DNA from: Christiangramia echinicola DSM 19838
Lineage (GTDB): Bacteria > Bacteroidota > Bacteroidia > Flavobacteriales > Flavobacteriaceae
Reading direction: 5' to 3'
Assembly (NCBI RefSeq): GCF_000423065.1
Contig: NZ_AUHG01000017.1
Coordinates: 62,001 to 126,000 of the forward strand
Length of the DNA stretch: 64,000 nucleotides
Each line of letters begins with the position of its first letter. Position 1 is the stretch's first letter. This document shows positions 26,422 through 35,187 of the stretch, in pieces. A program made the position numbers and the translations under genes. Below the pieces are notes generated by a model. The model saw nothing but the letters and a program-made list of their open reading frames with translations. It had not been told where the DNA came from and made no database searches.

Positions 26422-27273
26422 TTATTCCCAGCTTCCCATTTTTCCAGATTTATAGTCTTCATAGGCCTGCTGAATTTCCTCTTCAGAATTCATAACAAAA
26501 GGTCCGCCGAAAACTACCTTTTCTTCAAAAGGTTCGGCATGACCGAGCAGGAGTATGCTTTCCTCTTTAGCTGAAATATTTAAGATCTCACTGTTCTTTG
26601 AGAATTCAGCTAAATGAAGTTCAGGTACTTCAATTTCGTTTACTTCTAACCTTCCGCGGATAACGTAAAAGAAAATATTATCAGATTTTGGAATTTCCAG
26701 TTGCACTTCAGAATCCTTATCAAAATGCACTACAGATAGACTAACCGAAGTTGGAGTATCAAAAGCACCACGGATACCTTTAAAATTACCGGAAACCACC
26801 TGAGCTTTTATTGATCCTTCTTCATTTTTCCAAATGGAGATCTGGTCTTTTTGAAGTCCGCGATAAGCCGGTTGCATCATTTTTAGACGTTTGGGTAGAT
26901 TTACCCATAACTGTAAAATTTCCAGGGCGCCGCCTTCTTCTTTAAATTCCTCTGAAGAGATCTCAGAATGTAGCAATCCACGACCGGCAGTCATCCATTG
27001 CACACCACCACTTTCAATAACATTATAATGTCCATCACTATCTTTATGAGCAATATCACCATCAAGAATAATGGTAACCGTCTCCATTCCGCGATGGGGA
27101 TGAGGCCCAAAGGGTAGCCCATCATTATTAGGTGGATAAACCTGAGGCCCGTGATGATTTAGAAAAATAAAAGGATCTATCATTTGCAGATTCCTGGTTG
27201 GTAGGGGAGACCAGGTTTTAAGATCTCCCATAGGTCTGTATTCTGCTTTATGAAGTTTCTTTATATTCCTCAT
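26422..27273 (-). CDS. pirin family protein
   Basis: 283 residues with two cupin domains. The N-terminal cupin has the metal ligands in FGPHPHRGMETVT and LLHSEISSEE. The segment GGVQWMTAGRGLLHSE is the pirin signature. The C-terminal cupin ends with PFVMNSEEEIQQAYEDY. Bacterial pirins include quercetin dioxygenases and regulators of pyruvate metabolism; which applies here cannot be told. It starts 9 bases after the NYN gene on the same strand, suggesting co-transcription. Confidence 0.93.
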   Translation of the reverse strand: MRNIKKLHKAEYRPMGDLKTWSPLPTRNLQMIDPFIFLNHHGPQVYPPNNDGLPFGPHPHRGMETVTIILDGDIAHKDSDGHYNVIESGGVQWMTAGRGLLHSEISSEEFKEEGGALEILQLWVNLPKRLKMMQPAYRGLQKDQISIWKNEEGSIKAQVVSGNFKGIRGAFDTPTSVSLSVVHFDKDSEVQLEIPKSDNIFFYVIRGRLEVNEIEVPELHLAEFSKNSEILNISAKEESILLLGHAEPFEEKVVFGGPFVMNSEEEIQQAYEDYKSGKMGSWE

Positions 27274-27282
27274 TTTGAAATT

Positions 27283-28017
27283 CTATTTATTCCTAACGTA
27301 AATAAGTTTGAATTTAGAATTGGCGTTTTCACGAGATTCAATTTCAAATTTGTCTATGGAATTGATCATAGGTGTAAGCTTTTGAAATCCATAATTCCTT
27401 GAATCGAAATTTGGCTGTTTCTTTTGCAGTAAACTACCTACATCTCCAAGAAAGGCCCAGCCATCTTCATCTGCAACATCAGATATTGTATAGGAGATAA
27501 GCCTTACCACTTGAGGAGTGATCTTATCTACATTCTGGCGTTTGGCGCCTTTTTCTTTGTTCTTATCTGTTCCAGATTCCTTTGAATTATTCTTAAGAAT
27601 TTCTATATAAATGAACTTATCACAGGCGACTATAAAAGGATCTGGAGTTTTCTTTTCACCAATCCCGATTACTTTCATACTGGCTTCTCGAAGTCTTGTG
27701 GCCAGTCTGGTAAAATCTGAATCACTTGAAACCAGGCAGAAACCATCTACTTTATTAGAATATAGAATATCCATAGCGTCAATGATCATTGCTGAATCTG
27801 TCGCATTCTTTCCTTGCGTATATCCGTATTGCTGAATAGGCTGAATGGCATTCTCTAATAAAACGCTCTTCCATTTATTAAGATGAGGTTTCGTCCAGTC
27901 ACCGTAAATTCTTTTGATCGTAGGGTTGCCATATTTGGCAATTTCTTCCATCATTTCTTTAATGTGAGCCGATGGTATATTGTCGCCGTCTATAAGCACG
28001 GCCAGATTAGTTTCCAT
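27283..28017 (-). CDS. NYN/LabA-type ribonuclease-like protein with OST-HTH (LOTUS) domain
   Basis: 244 residues. The NYN (PIN-like) domain occupies 1-140, with the acidic residues of a metal nuclease: D10 in VLIDGDNI, then the ATDSAMIIDAMDILY and LVSSDSDFTRLATRLRE motifs. A Lys-rich linker (about 150-165) leads to a C-terminal OST-HTH/LOTUS-like domain (about 165-244, DGWAFLGDVGSLLQKK and FDSRNYGFQKLTPMI). The combination suggests RNA binding and cleavage, an inference from domain families. It precedes pirin with a 9-base gap. Confidence 0.87.
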   Translation of the reverse strand: METNLAVLIDGDNIPSAHIKEMMEEIAKYGNPTIKRIYGDWTKPHLNKWKSVLLENAIQPIQQYGYTQGKNATDSAMIIDAMDILYSNKVDGFCLVSSDSDFTRLATRLREASMKVIGIGEKKTPDPFIVACDKFIYIEILKNNSKESGTDKNKEKGAKRQNVDKITPQVVRLISYTISDVADEDGWAFLGDVGSLLQKKQPNFDSRNYGFQKLTPMINSIDKFEIESRENANSKFKLIYVRNK

Positions 28018-28091
28018 TAAGTTGAATTTTTTTGGGCGACTAAAGTTAAGATTAAAATTTTAGTCTGCTTGAATTAAGGAAAGAATTAGAA

Positions 28092-28138
28092 GGACTATTC
28101 AGAATTTGCAGGTGAATAGATACAAATCTGAATAGTCC
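28092..28138 (-). terminator. terminator-like stem after the baeRF-type gene
   Basis: A perfect 12-base inverted repeat, GGACTATTCAGA / TCTGAATAGTCC, with a 23-base loop. It lies just beyond the stop of the minus-strand gene at 28148. On the minus strand only a weak T-rich tract follows, so efficiency is uncertain. Confidence 0.5.
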
Positions 28139-28147
28139 TCTGAAAAA

Positions 28148-29302
28148 TTAAAATCTTAGTAACGCATTCATTTTAGATTTTTTCTGTGGCATAAATTCGT
28201 GTTCTACCAGATAGACCTTTCCGCCCATTTCAACGGTCTTCTTCGCGGCAAGATTCAGTAGGGAAATATTCCCATTTTCATGATTATCACTGAATTCTAC
28301 CTGCATATTTTCTTCATTATAATTACCCCATACCTCAGCTCTGTTCTCTATGAATAAAGTATCCACTTTACCCTGGTAAACTGCAGGAATTATATCACTA
28401 AGGGCTGAGGTTGTGTTTTCTGTACTGCTCAACTCTTTGTATTTATTGATTTTTTTATCACGATTTTCATCCAGGTATGGCTGAAATACTTCCAAAGATT
28501 TTTGATGGATGCCTAACATATCAGTATCGTTTGGATTTCCTGGAATAACCTTTTCAAATAGATGATTATAAGTATTTGCATCCTGATAGATCGGGAATAA
28601 ATAATCCTGACAAAATACTACCAGTGGCAGGCTTTCCTTATTTAGATGTTCTTTCAGGCCTTGATCTACAGCTCTAAAGAATTGCTTGATCTCTGTTTTT
28701 TCATCACGCTCGCTACCGCCATGTCCATGAAATTGTGTTTTATCACCGCCTTCTCCCTGGGTTCTGAATTGTAAAGCCTTTTCTTTATAGTCAAATCCAA
28801 CTCTTTCCTCCAGTCGGGATGGAGTAAGTTCATCTATTTCTACCGGCATAATGCTAAACTTTGAAGCTTCGTATAGTTTAACATCTTCAAGTTGGATAGA
28901 AAGTATATTATATTTTACGTCTCCCGTCATAGCTGGAACCAGCGGTTTCACATAAAATTCTTCTGAAATATAATGGTAAGCTTCAAAATTTACCGGTAGG
29001 GTGTAATTTTCAAAGAAATCTGGAGATGAAAATATTGCCAATCCATCTGATTGATGTCTCCAGAAATCCCGATCTTCTATCAATTGCTGAATAGGATTTC
29101 CAATTTTATTAATAAGGTCGTCTGAAACATTCTTGTCCTTCAATTCTTTTTTTACCTGGGTCCATTCGGAATGTAGGTGTTTTTTATTCTTTTCTTCCAG
29201 AACCTCTTTTCCTCCTCGCTGAGTGGGAATAAAGATTGAAACGCAAGTGTCATTTTTATAGTTCGACAGCTTCTTAAATTCTTTATCATTGATCATCGAC
29301 AT
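28148..29302 (-). CDS. baeRF-type (bacterial archaeo-eukaryotic release factor-like) protein
   Basis: 384 residues. The start (LSNYKNDTCVSIFIPTQRGG) and middle (GLAIFSSPDFFENYTLP, then YNILSIQLEDVKLYEAS) match the N-terminal and middle domains of baeRF proteins. The C-terminal L7Ae/Pelota-like region (VDTLFIENRAEVWGNY, then LLNLAAKKTVEMGGKVYLV) completes the three-domain plan. Relatives are predicted ribosome-rescue or stress factors, but lack experimental proof. A His/Gly-rich loop (GEGGDKTQFHGHGGSE) sits where release factors carry the catalytic GGQ loop, with no GGQ present. Monocistronic by context. Confidence 0.72.
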   Translation of the reverse strand: MSMINDKEFKKLSNYKNDTCVSIFIPTQRGGKEVLEEKNKKHLHSEWTQVKKELKDKNVSDDLINKIGNPIQQLIEDRDFWRHQSDGLAIFSSPDFFENYTLPVNFEAYHYISEEFYVKPLVPAMTGDVKYNILSIQLEDVKLYEASKFSIMPVEIDELTPSRLEERVGFDYKEKALQFRTQGEGGDKTQFHGHGGSERDEKTEIKQFFRAVDQGLKEHLNKESLPLVVFCQDYLFPIYQDANTYNHLFEKVIPGNPNDTDMLGIHQKSLEVFQPYLDENRDKKINKYKELSSTENTTSALSDIIPAVYQGKVDTLFIENRAEVWGNYNEENMQVEFSDNHENGNISLLNLAAKKTVEMGGKVYLVEHEFMPQKKSKMNALLRF

Positions 29303-29431
29303 AACTCTGCTTTTTTGGTTAATTCTAAGCTTTAAGATACGTTATAAGTAAATTCCATCAAAACCTAATTGGGCTGGTTAGTGCTAAAATATTCTTAACA
29401 AAATAAGGGGTGATGGGTTTAAAGAAGTGAA

Positions 29432-30316
29432 TTAGGGGTATAATTCATCATCAGGCTCAACGTGAATTAGAACATCTGCAATTTGTGGGATCTTCAGCAG
29501 TATTTCGTCTTTGACCCTATGCGCTATATCGTGACCTTCCTTTACACTAATACTGGCATCTACAGCTATATGAAGATCAACATGATAAGTCATTCCGGTT
29601 TTTCTTATGTAGCATTTTTCCGTTTCAACTACTCCCTTATCAGCAAAGGCGATTTCCCTAATGAGAAGTTCAATATCATCATACCTATGTTCATCCATAA
29701 CCTCGCCCAGGGCAGGTCGCAGAATTAGATAGGCATTAAACAGAATAAATCCGGAAGCAAATAACGCGGCCCAGTCATCTGCATTTTCATATCCTTTTCC
29801 CATTAGTAAGGCCACAGAAATTCCTATAAAGGCCATTAAAGAAGTGATAGCATCACTGCGGTGGTGCCAGGCATCAGCTTTTAAAGCTGTACTGTCTGTT
29901 TCTACGCTTTTTTTCGATACAAAACGATATGAGATCTCTTTGATAATAATAATTACTGCCAGCACTATAAGAGTGTAGGGCTCTGGTACTTCATGAGGAG
30001 TCTGGATGTTCTCAATACTTTCATAAGCGATCACGGTTGCCGATACGATGAGAAAACCAACAACCATAAAGGTGATCAATGGTTCTGCTTTTCCATGCCC
30101 ATAGGGATGATTTTCGTCTGCCGGCTTGTTGGCATATCTTAGACCCAATAGTACCAGGAACGAAGAAAACACATCTGTAGTAGACTCTATGGCATCGGCA
30201 ATAAGTGCGTAAGAATTACCAAATATCCCGGTAATAGCTTTGGCAATAGCCAAAACCGTATTTCCTGCAATACTAAAATAGGAAGCTTTCATGGCTTCCT
30301 TGTATCCCGGTCGCAT
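29432..30316 (-). CDS. cation diffusion facilitator (CDF) metal exporter
   Basis: 294 residues. Six helices between about 12 and 205 carry the metal site of the family: ADAIESTTDVFSS in helix 2 and DAWHHRSDAITS in helix 5. The latter HxxxD form (H-H-R-S-D) suits zinc. The loop HPYGHGKAEPL is characteristic. A cytoplasmic C-terminal domain (210-294) has VDLHIAVDASISVKEGHDIAHRV. It probably exports zinc, cobalt or iron from the cytoplasm; selectivity is an inference. Confidence 0.94.
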   Translation of the reverse strand: MRPGYKEAMKASYFSIAGNTVLAIAKAITGIFGNSYALIADAIESTTDVFSSFLVLLGLRYANKPADENHPYGHGKAEPLITFMVVGFLIVSATVIAYESIENIQTPHEVPEPYTLIVLAVIIIIKEISYRFVSKKSVETDSTALKADAWHHRSDAITSLMAFIGISVALLMGKGYENADDWAALFASGFILFNAYLILRPALGEVMDEHRYDDIELLIREIAFADKGVVETEKCYIRKTGMTYHVDLHIAVDASISVKEGHDIAHRVKDEILLKIPQIADVLIHVEPDDELYP

Positions 30317-30354
30317 AGATTAGGTTTCTAAGATTACAAATTTATAAGAATATG

Positions 30355-31110
30355 TTAGTAGAGCTGTTTTATGATCAGTAAAATTCCACTCAGTACCATA
30401 AGGGCAATTAATAATTTTCTGAATGTGCTGCTTTTCATTTTGGCAAGGAACCTTTTTCCAATGATATTACCTACTACGGCGCCTAATCCAAGAGAAATTC
30501 CGTAGATCCATAATTCCCTGTATAAAAGTCCGAAAAAGGCGTAGCTACCTATCTGTGATATTCCAAGGAAGAAGGAATTAACTGTTTTTGTAGCTATAAG
30601 CTCTTCTTTATCCAATCCTAGATTTAAGTAGAATGGATTTAAGATAGGTCCCAGGGCCCCGATAATAGTTCCTAATATTGATACTATGAAACCCAACGGA
30701 ATAAAATACCAGAGCTTTACCGGGAATGATCTATCTTTTTTACCAAAGCGATACTGAAAAACAGTACTTACGAGAAAGATCCCAACTAATATCTGCAACC
30801 ACGATGCTTGCATCCTGGTAAAGAACCATCCCGCTACCCACGCTCCCAGCATTGCTGCAGGAACATAATACCAGAATACCTTCCAGTTAATATGTTTCCA
30901 GAATAAGATCAACCTGGCCGGTCTGCCAATAAAAGTTCCAAGGTTTACTACCGGGGCTGTTTTAGTAGTTCCTATTAGAAAATTGAGGAAAGGCACTAAA
31001 ATAAGTGCGCCGCCACCTCCAGAAATTGTAGAGATAAGAAAGGCAATAATCCCGGCGATAAACAGGATCGCCAGATAAAGTATACTAATATCATGAAAAA
31101 GGTCTGCCAT
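30355..31110 (-). CDS. TauE/SafE family membrane permease
   Basis: 251 residues with about eight hydrophobic segments. The two family repeats start with STISGGGGALILVPFLNFL and with GTIIGALGPILNPFYLNLG. Members move sulfite, sulfonates or other organic anions; the substrate here is unknown. It lies 38 bases upstream of the CDF gene on the same strand and 36 bases after the DUF1853 gene, so the three probably share a transcript. Confidence 0.92.
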   Translation of the reverse strand: MADLFHDISILYLAILFIAGIIAFLISTISGGGGALILVPFLNFLIGTTKTAPVVNLGTFIGRPARLILFWKHINWKVFWYYVPAAMLGAWVAGWFFTRMQASWLQILVGIFLVSTVFQYRFGKKDRSFPVKLWYFIPLGFIVSILGTIIGALGPILNPFYLNLGLDKEELIATKTVNSFFLGISQIGSYAFFGLLYRELWIYGISLGLGAVVGNIIGKRFLAKMKSSTFRKLLIALMVLSGILLIIKQLY

Positions 31111-31146
31111 AAGATCTTTTACTTATTTTACAGGGTCATTTGTTGT

Positions 31147-31980
31147 TTACCACCAAACTATAAAAAACCTATGATAAGATTTTTCAGTTTTCATCCAAAC
31201 CAGGGGTGCTTTGTTATTTTGAAATAGATCTTCAATTTCAAGCAGTAGGGTAGAATGACTTATCCAGTTTTTGTTTTTACCGGGCTCACAATTCCAGTTT
31301 TTCTTCTTAGGGCTATAAAACAAGTTATTTTTCCAATCTTTATTCAGGAATTCTTTAAGACTATACCAGTTTCCTGTATAAGCTTCCGGGTTAAGTATAT
31401 TGGCATCTTTTAGAATTAAATCTAAAGGGGTGAATAATTGAGCTTTAAAACATAACTGCTGCTCGATATTTTGAGGATCAACGCCTAATTTATCCAGGTA
31501 AGAAGAAGTTTCATTTTTAAATAATAATGGGAATTGTTTGGTGCGGAGCTTTTCCAGCTTTTCAGAAAAACTATCCTTCCTATTTGGGCCAATCCATCGT
31601 TCTAATTCTGAAGGAAATTCAGGGTCGTAGACATATAGCTTATAAACCAGTTCAACGTGTAGAGGTTTAGCTTCTTCATTATCAAAAAGTAAAAAATCAA
31701 GCTCTCCCAGGGTCTGCTTATTCTCTATGATCTGGATATTTGAAGCCAGGAGCTCATACCTTGAGCTATGATCTATGGCAATCTCAAAAAAGCTTTCCAT
31801 GCGTTTTCCAAGTACCGAATTTCTTGGGTGATGCAGGTCGTCCAGAGAAGCTGCCAGGGAATCTGTAATATTGACTTCAGGGAAATCGAAAGTTTTAAAT
31901 TCTGAATCTTTAGATTCAGGAAAAATATCTGGTGTCTTTAAGAAACCAAGAAACTGTTCTAATATGCTAATTTCTTTCAA
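31147..31980 (-). CDS. DUF1853 family protein
   Basis: 277 residues of DUF1853 type. Landmarks are GKRMESFFEIAIDHSSRYELL (a helix), then NKQTLGELDFLLFD and HVELVYKLYVYD. These form a D-x-x...E-x-x pattern like a PD-(D/E)xK nuclease fold (GELDFLL then VELVYK). RWIGPNRKDSFSEKLEKL and the C-terminal FIVWW also match the family. A nuclease-like fold is an inference, with no proven activity known to me. Confidence 0.8.
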   Translation of the reverse strand: MKEISILEQFLGFLKTPDIFPESKDSEFKTFDFPEVNITDSLAASLDDLHHPRNSVLGKRMESFFEIAIDHSSRYELLASNIQIIENKQTLGELDFLLFDNEEAKPLHVELVYKLYVYDPEFPSELERWIGPNRKDSFSEKLEKLRTKQFPLLFKNETSSYLDKLGVDPQNIEQQLCFKAQLFTPLDLILKDANILNPEAYTGNWYSLKEFLNKDWKNNLFYSPKKKNWNCEPGKNKNWISHSTLLLEIEDLFQNNKAPLVWMKTEKSYHRFFIVWW

Positions 31981-32085
31981 GTGAGATCTAGTTTTCGGGG
32001 TTCAGGTAGATAGAATAGTCAGTTTTATAATTCCTGCGTAGTCTATTTTCGGGTAATAAAATTAGAAACATAGTCTTTTTTCAAA

Positions 32086-32598
32086 TCAACCTTTTTTTAT
32101 AGGTATCCAGATCTTTTCTTTTGAAGCCGGATCTTCCGGGCCTTTATATTCTTTTCCTAAAACTTCGAAATGCGGCCTGTCGTCAAGAATATATTCAGAG
32201 GAAGGAATCCATTCTTCAAAAATAAATTTAGCTGTTCCTGCAAATTCATTAGATGTACCTTCATGAGTAAATACCGCATACAGCCCAGCTGGTAGTTTCA
32301 AACCTTTTAATCCCTCATCAATACCCGAATAGTCTTCAACCTCTACCGCGGCCCATTTCTCGAATACCGATTGGGAGTTAAAATGGCCTGAAATAAATCC
32401 TTCATCATAAACCTGTACCGAAAAAAGATCATCACTCGTCGTATTAAAAATTTCATCTTTCTTTTTCATGAACCTTTTCCAAAGTAGCTCGGTTTTATCG
32501 TCGGCGAGGCTTGTATGCAAACTAATTCCTACCAACTTTTTTGCTTCCATTTCAATAATTTCAGGATCTTTCATTTCAATAATTTCAGGATCTTTCAT
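32086..32598 (-). CDS. GyrI-like small-molecule-binding (AraC effector type) protein
   Basis: 170 residues of the GyrI-like/SHS2 fold: KKLVGISLHTSLADDK at the start, FSVQVYDEGFISGHFN, and the C-terminal WIPSSEYILDDRPHFEVLG then EIWIPIKK. No DNA-binding domain is attached, so it is a stand-alone effector-binding protein. The first 16 codons are two perfect copies of an 8-codon unit (MKDPEIIE). Three in-frame ATGs (32598, 32574, 32550) each follow the same ATTGAA. The biological start is probably the second or third. It lies 14 bases after the S9 peptidase gene. Confidence 0.85.
   Translation of the reverse strand: MKDPEIIEMKDPEIIEMEAKKLVGISLHTSLADDKTELLWKRFMKKKDEIFNTTSDDLFSVQVYDEGFISGHFNSQSVFEKWAAVEVEDYSGIDEGLKGLKLPAGLYAVFTHEGTSNEFAGTAKFIFEEWIPSSEYILDDRPHFEVLGKEYKGPEDPASKEKIWIPIKKG
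32551..32598 (-). repeat. 24-bp perfect tandem duplication at a start codon
   Basis: Two identical 24-base units (32551-32574 and 32575-32598), beginning TTCAATAATTTCAGG on the plus strand. They keep the reading frame and duplicate the start codon together with its upstream sequence. Beyond the second copy, TTCAATA continues as a partial third. Confidence 0.95.
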
Positions 32599-32612
32599 TT
32601 CAATATTATTTG

Positions 32613-34793
32613 TTAATCTTTTTTGAGATCTATTTTATAGTTCTTAGGATGTTCAGCTCCTTTTAAATGTTCCACAAAATAGTCCCATCTTCTGCGCATC
32701 ATGTAATAAAAATCATCACCATACCCATGCCGGGCATGCGGGATTACTAACAGATCAAAATCTTTATTGGCCTTGATCAAAGCATCTACCACGAGATAAG
32801 TGTGATAAGGAGGTACATTATCATCCTTGGCTCCATGGGCCAGCATTAATTTTCCTTTCAGGTTTTCGGCATATTGAGCATTAGCATCATAGATATAAGC
32901 TGAAGAACTATCCGGCTTTTCACCCATTAGTCCAATGTACCTTTCTCCCCAATCATCTTCGTAATTCCTGTTATCATGGTTGCCAGATTCGGCGATACCA
33001 ACCTTATAGAATTCAGGATATTTGAACATGGCTGCAACGGTTGCTGAACCACCGCCCGAATGTCCCCAAACACCAACTTTAGAGGTATCTATATAGGAAT
33101 ATTTTTCAGCAAGTTGTTTAATGCCGCTTATTTGATCTGGTAACGTATTTTCTGAAAGACTTCCGTAGCATGCATCATGGAAGGATTTAGTTCTTCCCGG
33201 GTTGCAGGATCCTTCTAAAACAATTACAATAAATCCTAATTCTGCCAGGGCCTGATGATCTCTACGAGAAGCGTCAAAAGTCCACTTTCTAATACTTCCT
33301 CCCTGCGGTCCCGGATAAATGTAATTCACTACAGGATACTTTTTTGATTTATCTAAATTCTTTGGAGTAAACATAAGTCCGTAGAGATCCCATTGATCAT
33401 TAGCAGATCTAACGTTAAATTCTTTTGGAGCATTCCAGCCATTGGCTATCAATTTGTCAATATTAGCCTCTTCTAGTTTAGTTACAACTTTTCCATCTTT
33501 CTTTTTTAATACTGAAATATTTGGTTTGGTAGGAGTGGAGTAGCTGTCTATAAAATATTCATGGTTTGGTGACCAGTTTATGGAGTGATCTCCGGTTTCC
33601 GGTGAAAGTTCTTTAAGACCTTTACCATCGAAACCTATTTTATAGAGATGGCTATAATAAGGATTTGCATCTTTATTTTTTCCATTGGCTAGAAAATAGA
33701 TTTCATTAGCGTCTTCATCAACATAAGAAACTTTTGTGACCACGAATTCTCCCTCGGTTATTCGGTTCTTTAATTTTCCATTTTCGGCATCATAGAGATA
33801 TAAATGACCATAGTCGTCCCTTTCTGAATACCATATAATCTCGTTACTGTTATCCAGATAACTCCAGTTTATCTGTCCGCGTCCAGATTCATACTGAGTT
33901 TCAACCTTCTCTTCAAATATTTCCTTGACCTCACCTGTAGTAGCATTTGCCATTCTTAATTTAGCCGATCTATGATCTCTTGAAGTTGAAATAAAATAAA
34001 GTCTGGAAGAATCATCGCTCCATTCATTATCATCAAAGGCACCTGAACAATTAATATTATCACATAAAGTACCTCTTCTTGGATCTGGTTCTATATTAAG
34101 TGAGATTACTTCATTCTTTTCGGTATCAATGATCACCCTCTCGATTTGAATGGCCTTGTCATCTTCTGGCAGCGGATATTTCCATTGTTGTAATCTAGGA
34201 GCGCCAACGTTAGTAGTAACCAGATACATATCGCTTACGTGACGCTGATCCTGTTTATAAGTAGCGATTTTTTCAGAATCTGGAGACCACAATAAAATAG
34301 CTTTATCACTGCGCTTCCACCCAGCATTGTCTGTAGCATAGCCGTAATTTTCTACTCCATCATGTGTGAGTTGAGTTTCCTCTCCAGTTTTGAGGTTGCG
34401 CATCCAGAGATTCCAGTCTTTAATAAAAGCGACTTTTTTACCATCAGGAGAAACCATCTCGGTTTTAGAATATTTTTTTTCACTTGTAGAACTGTCCAGG
34501 TCTGAGTTGGCTAAAAGGTCTTCTAAATTTTTGGCAGAATTACGTTTACCAGTTTTAGTATTGATCAGAATAAATTCTTTTCCAGATTCAGTAGTGATCT
34601 GATACCAGAAATTTTCATCGTTTAACCAGGTAGGATTTACAGATTTTCTAAAAATGAATTTATCCGGGTTACTACTCAAGAATTGAACTGCACGATCGTA
34701 ATCCTCTATCGTCACCTTTTTTATCTCATTTTGTGACCGAATTGAGAAAGTGGATAAGAAAGCAATGAATATTATTAGCAGGGATCTTTTCAT
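32613..34793 (-). CDS. S9-family prolyl oligopeptidase (dipeptidyl peptidase IV-like)
   Basis: 726 residues with a signal peptide (MKRSLLIIFIAFLSTFSIRS), so exported. The eight-bladed propeller region (about 35-470) has LLWSPDSEKIATYKQDQRHV and the DPPIV glutamate-like region. The alpha/beta-hydrolase domain (about 480-710) has the nucleophile Ser in GVWGHSGGGS (near residue 577), Asp in HGAKDDNVPP and His in PHARHGYGDD. It cleaves dipeptides or oligopeptides after Pro or Ala, by family. A role in periplasmic peptide use is likely. The minus-strand hairpin just upstream may regulate it. Confidence 0.93.
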   Translation of the reverse strand: MKRSLLIIFIAFLSTFSIRSQNEIKKVTIEDYDRAVQFLSSNPDKFIFRKSVNPTWLNDENFWYQITTESGKEFILINTKTGKRNSAKNLEDLLANSDLDSSTSEKKYSKTEMVSPDGKKVAFIKDWNLWMRNLKTGEETQLTHDGVENYGYATDNAGWKRSDKAILLWSPDSEKIATYKQDQRHVSDMYLVTTNVGAPRLQQWKYPLPEDDKAIQIERVIIDTEKNEVISLNIEPDPRRGTLCDNINCSGAFDDNEWSDDSSRLYFISTSRDHRSAKLRMANATTGEVKEIFEEKVETQYESGRGQINWSYLDNSNEIIWYSERDDYGHLYLYDAENGKLKNRITEGEFVVTKVSYVDEDANEIYFLANGKNKDANPYYSHLYKIGFDGKGLKELSPETGDHSINWSPNHEYFIDSYSTPTKPNISVLKKKDGKVVTKLEEANIDKLIANGWNAPKEFNVRSANDQWDLYGLMFTPKNLDKSKKYPVVNYIYPGPQGGSIRKWTFDASRRDHQALAELGFIVIVLEGSCNPGRTKSFHDACYGSLSENTLPDQISGIKQLAEKYSYIDTSKVGVWGHSGGGSATVAAMFKYPEFYKVGIAESGNHDNRNYEDDWGERYIGLMGEKPDSSSAYIYDANAQYAENLKGKLMLAHGAKDDNVPPYHTYLVVDALIKANKDFDLLVIPHARHGYGDDFYYMMRRRWDYFVEHLKGAEHPKNYKIDLKKD

Positions 34794-34816
34794 TCCATTT
34801 AGATTGAACTAGCAAT

Positions 34817-34850
34817 ATAAAAATAAAAAGGGCTCTATTTGAAGCCCTGT
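34817..34850 (-). terminator. orphan terminator-like hairpin upstream of the S9 gene
   Basis: On the minus strand AGGGCT(tcaaatag)AGCCCT is followed by TTTTTATTTTT, 24 bases before the S9 start codon. No gene is recognised upstream on that strand. It would suit a small RNA terminator or an attenuator in the S9 leader. Confidence 0.5.
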
Positions 34851-35164
34851 AGATTGAATTTTTTATTGGGTATTTTGCTTGATCAAAATCGTAATGAAAC
34901 CTCCAAAATACATTTTTACCTTCCTCGACTTTCGGCAACTGGAAAATCATTATTGATTAATTTTTCATCTATCACTATCATTCTTAGATGTTAAATTGTT
35001 TCCCAGTGTGACCATTTTTAGGGAGAATTAGGATTAAAACCTTTACTTCCGCAAACAACCTAAACTTCTGTGCTTCCATATTTACCCAAAGCCACTACTA
35101 TCGCCTATTAGTACTTCTATTATTACATATTCATCCTGTCCAGAACAGAGAATATTATTTTAAA
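34851..35164. other. intergenic region without a recognised gene
   Basis: 314 bases between the divergent S9 peptidase and truA genes. AT-rich, with no convincing frame or tRNA. A short minus-strand frame starting MYFGGFITILIKQNTQ (16 codons) lies directly before the orphan hairpin. It has a plausible leader-peptide position but no stall-type composition. Confidence 0.5.
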
Positions 35165-35172
35165 TATCTTTG
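35165..35172 (+). promoter_or_regulatory. -7 promoter element of truA
   Basis: TATCTTTG matches TAnnTTTG. It contains the first candidate TTG start (35170), which argues that translation starts later, at the TTG of 35188. Confidence 0.5.
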
Positions 35173-35187
35173 GCCAAAATCCCAGAT

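Noticed and set aside
34726..34950. 74-codon minus-strand frame upstream of the S9 gene
   Set aside because: It runs through the terminator-like hairpin and into the S9 coding region in another frame, which is unlikely for a real gene.
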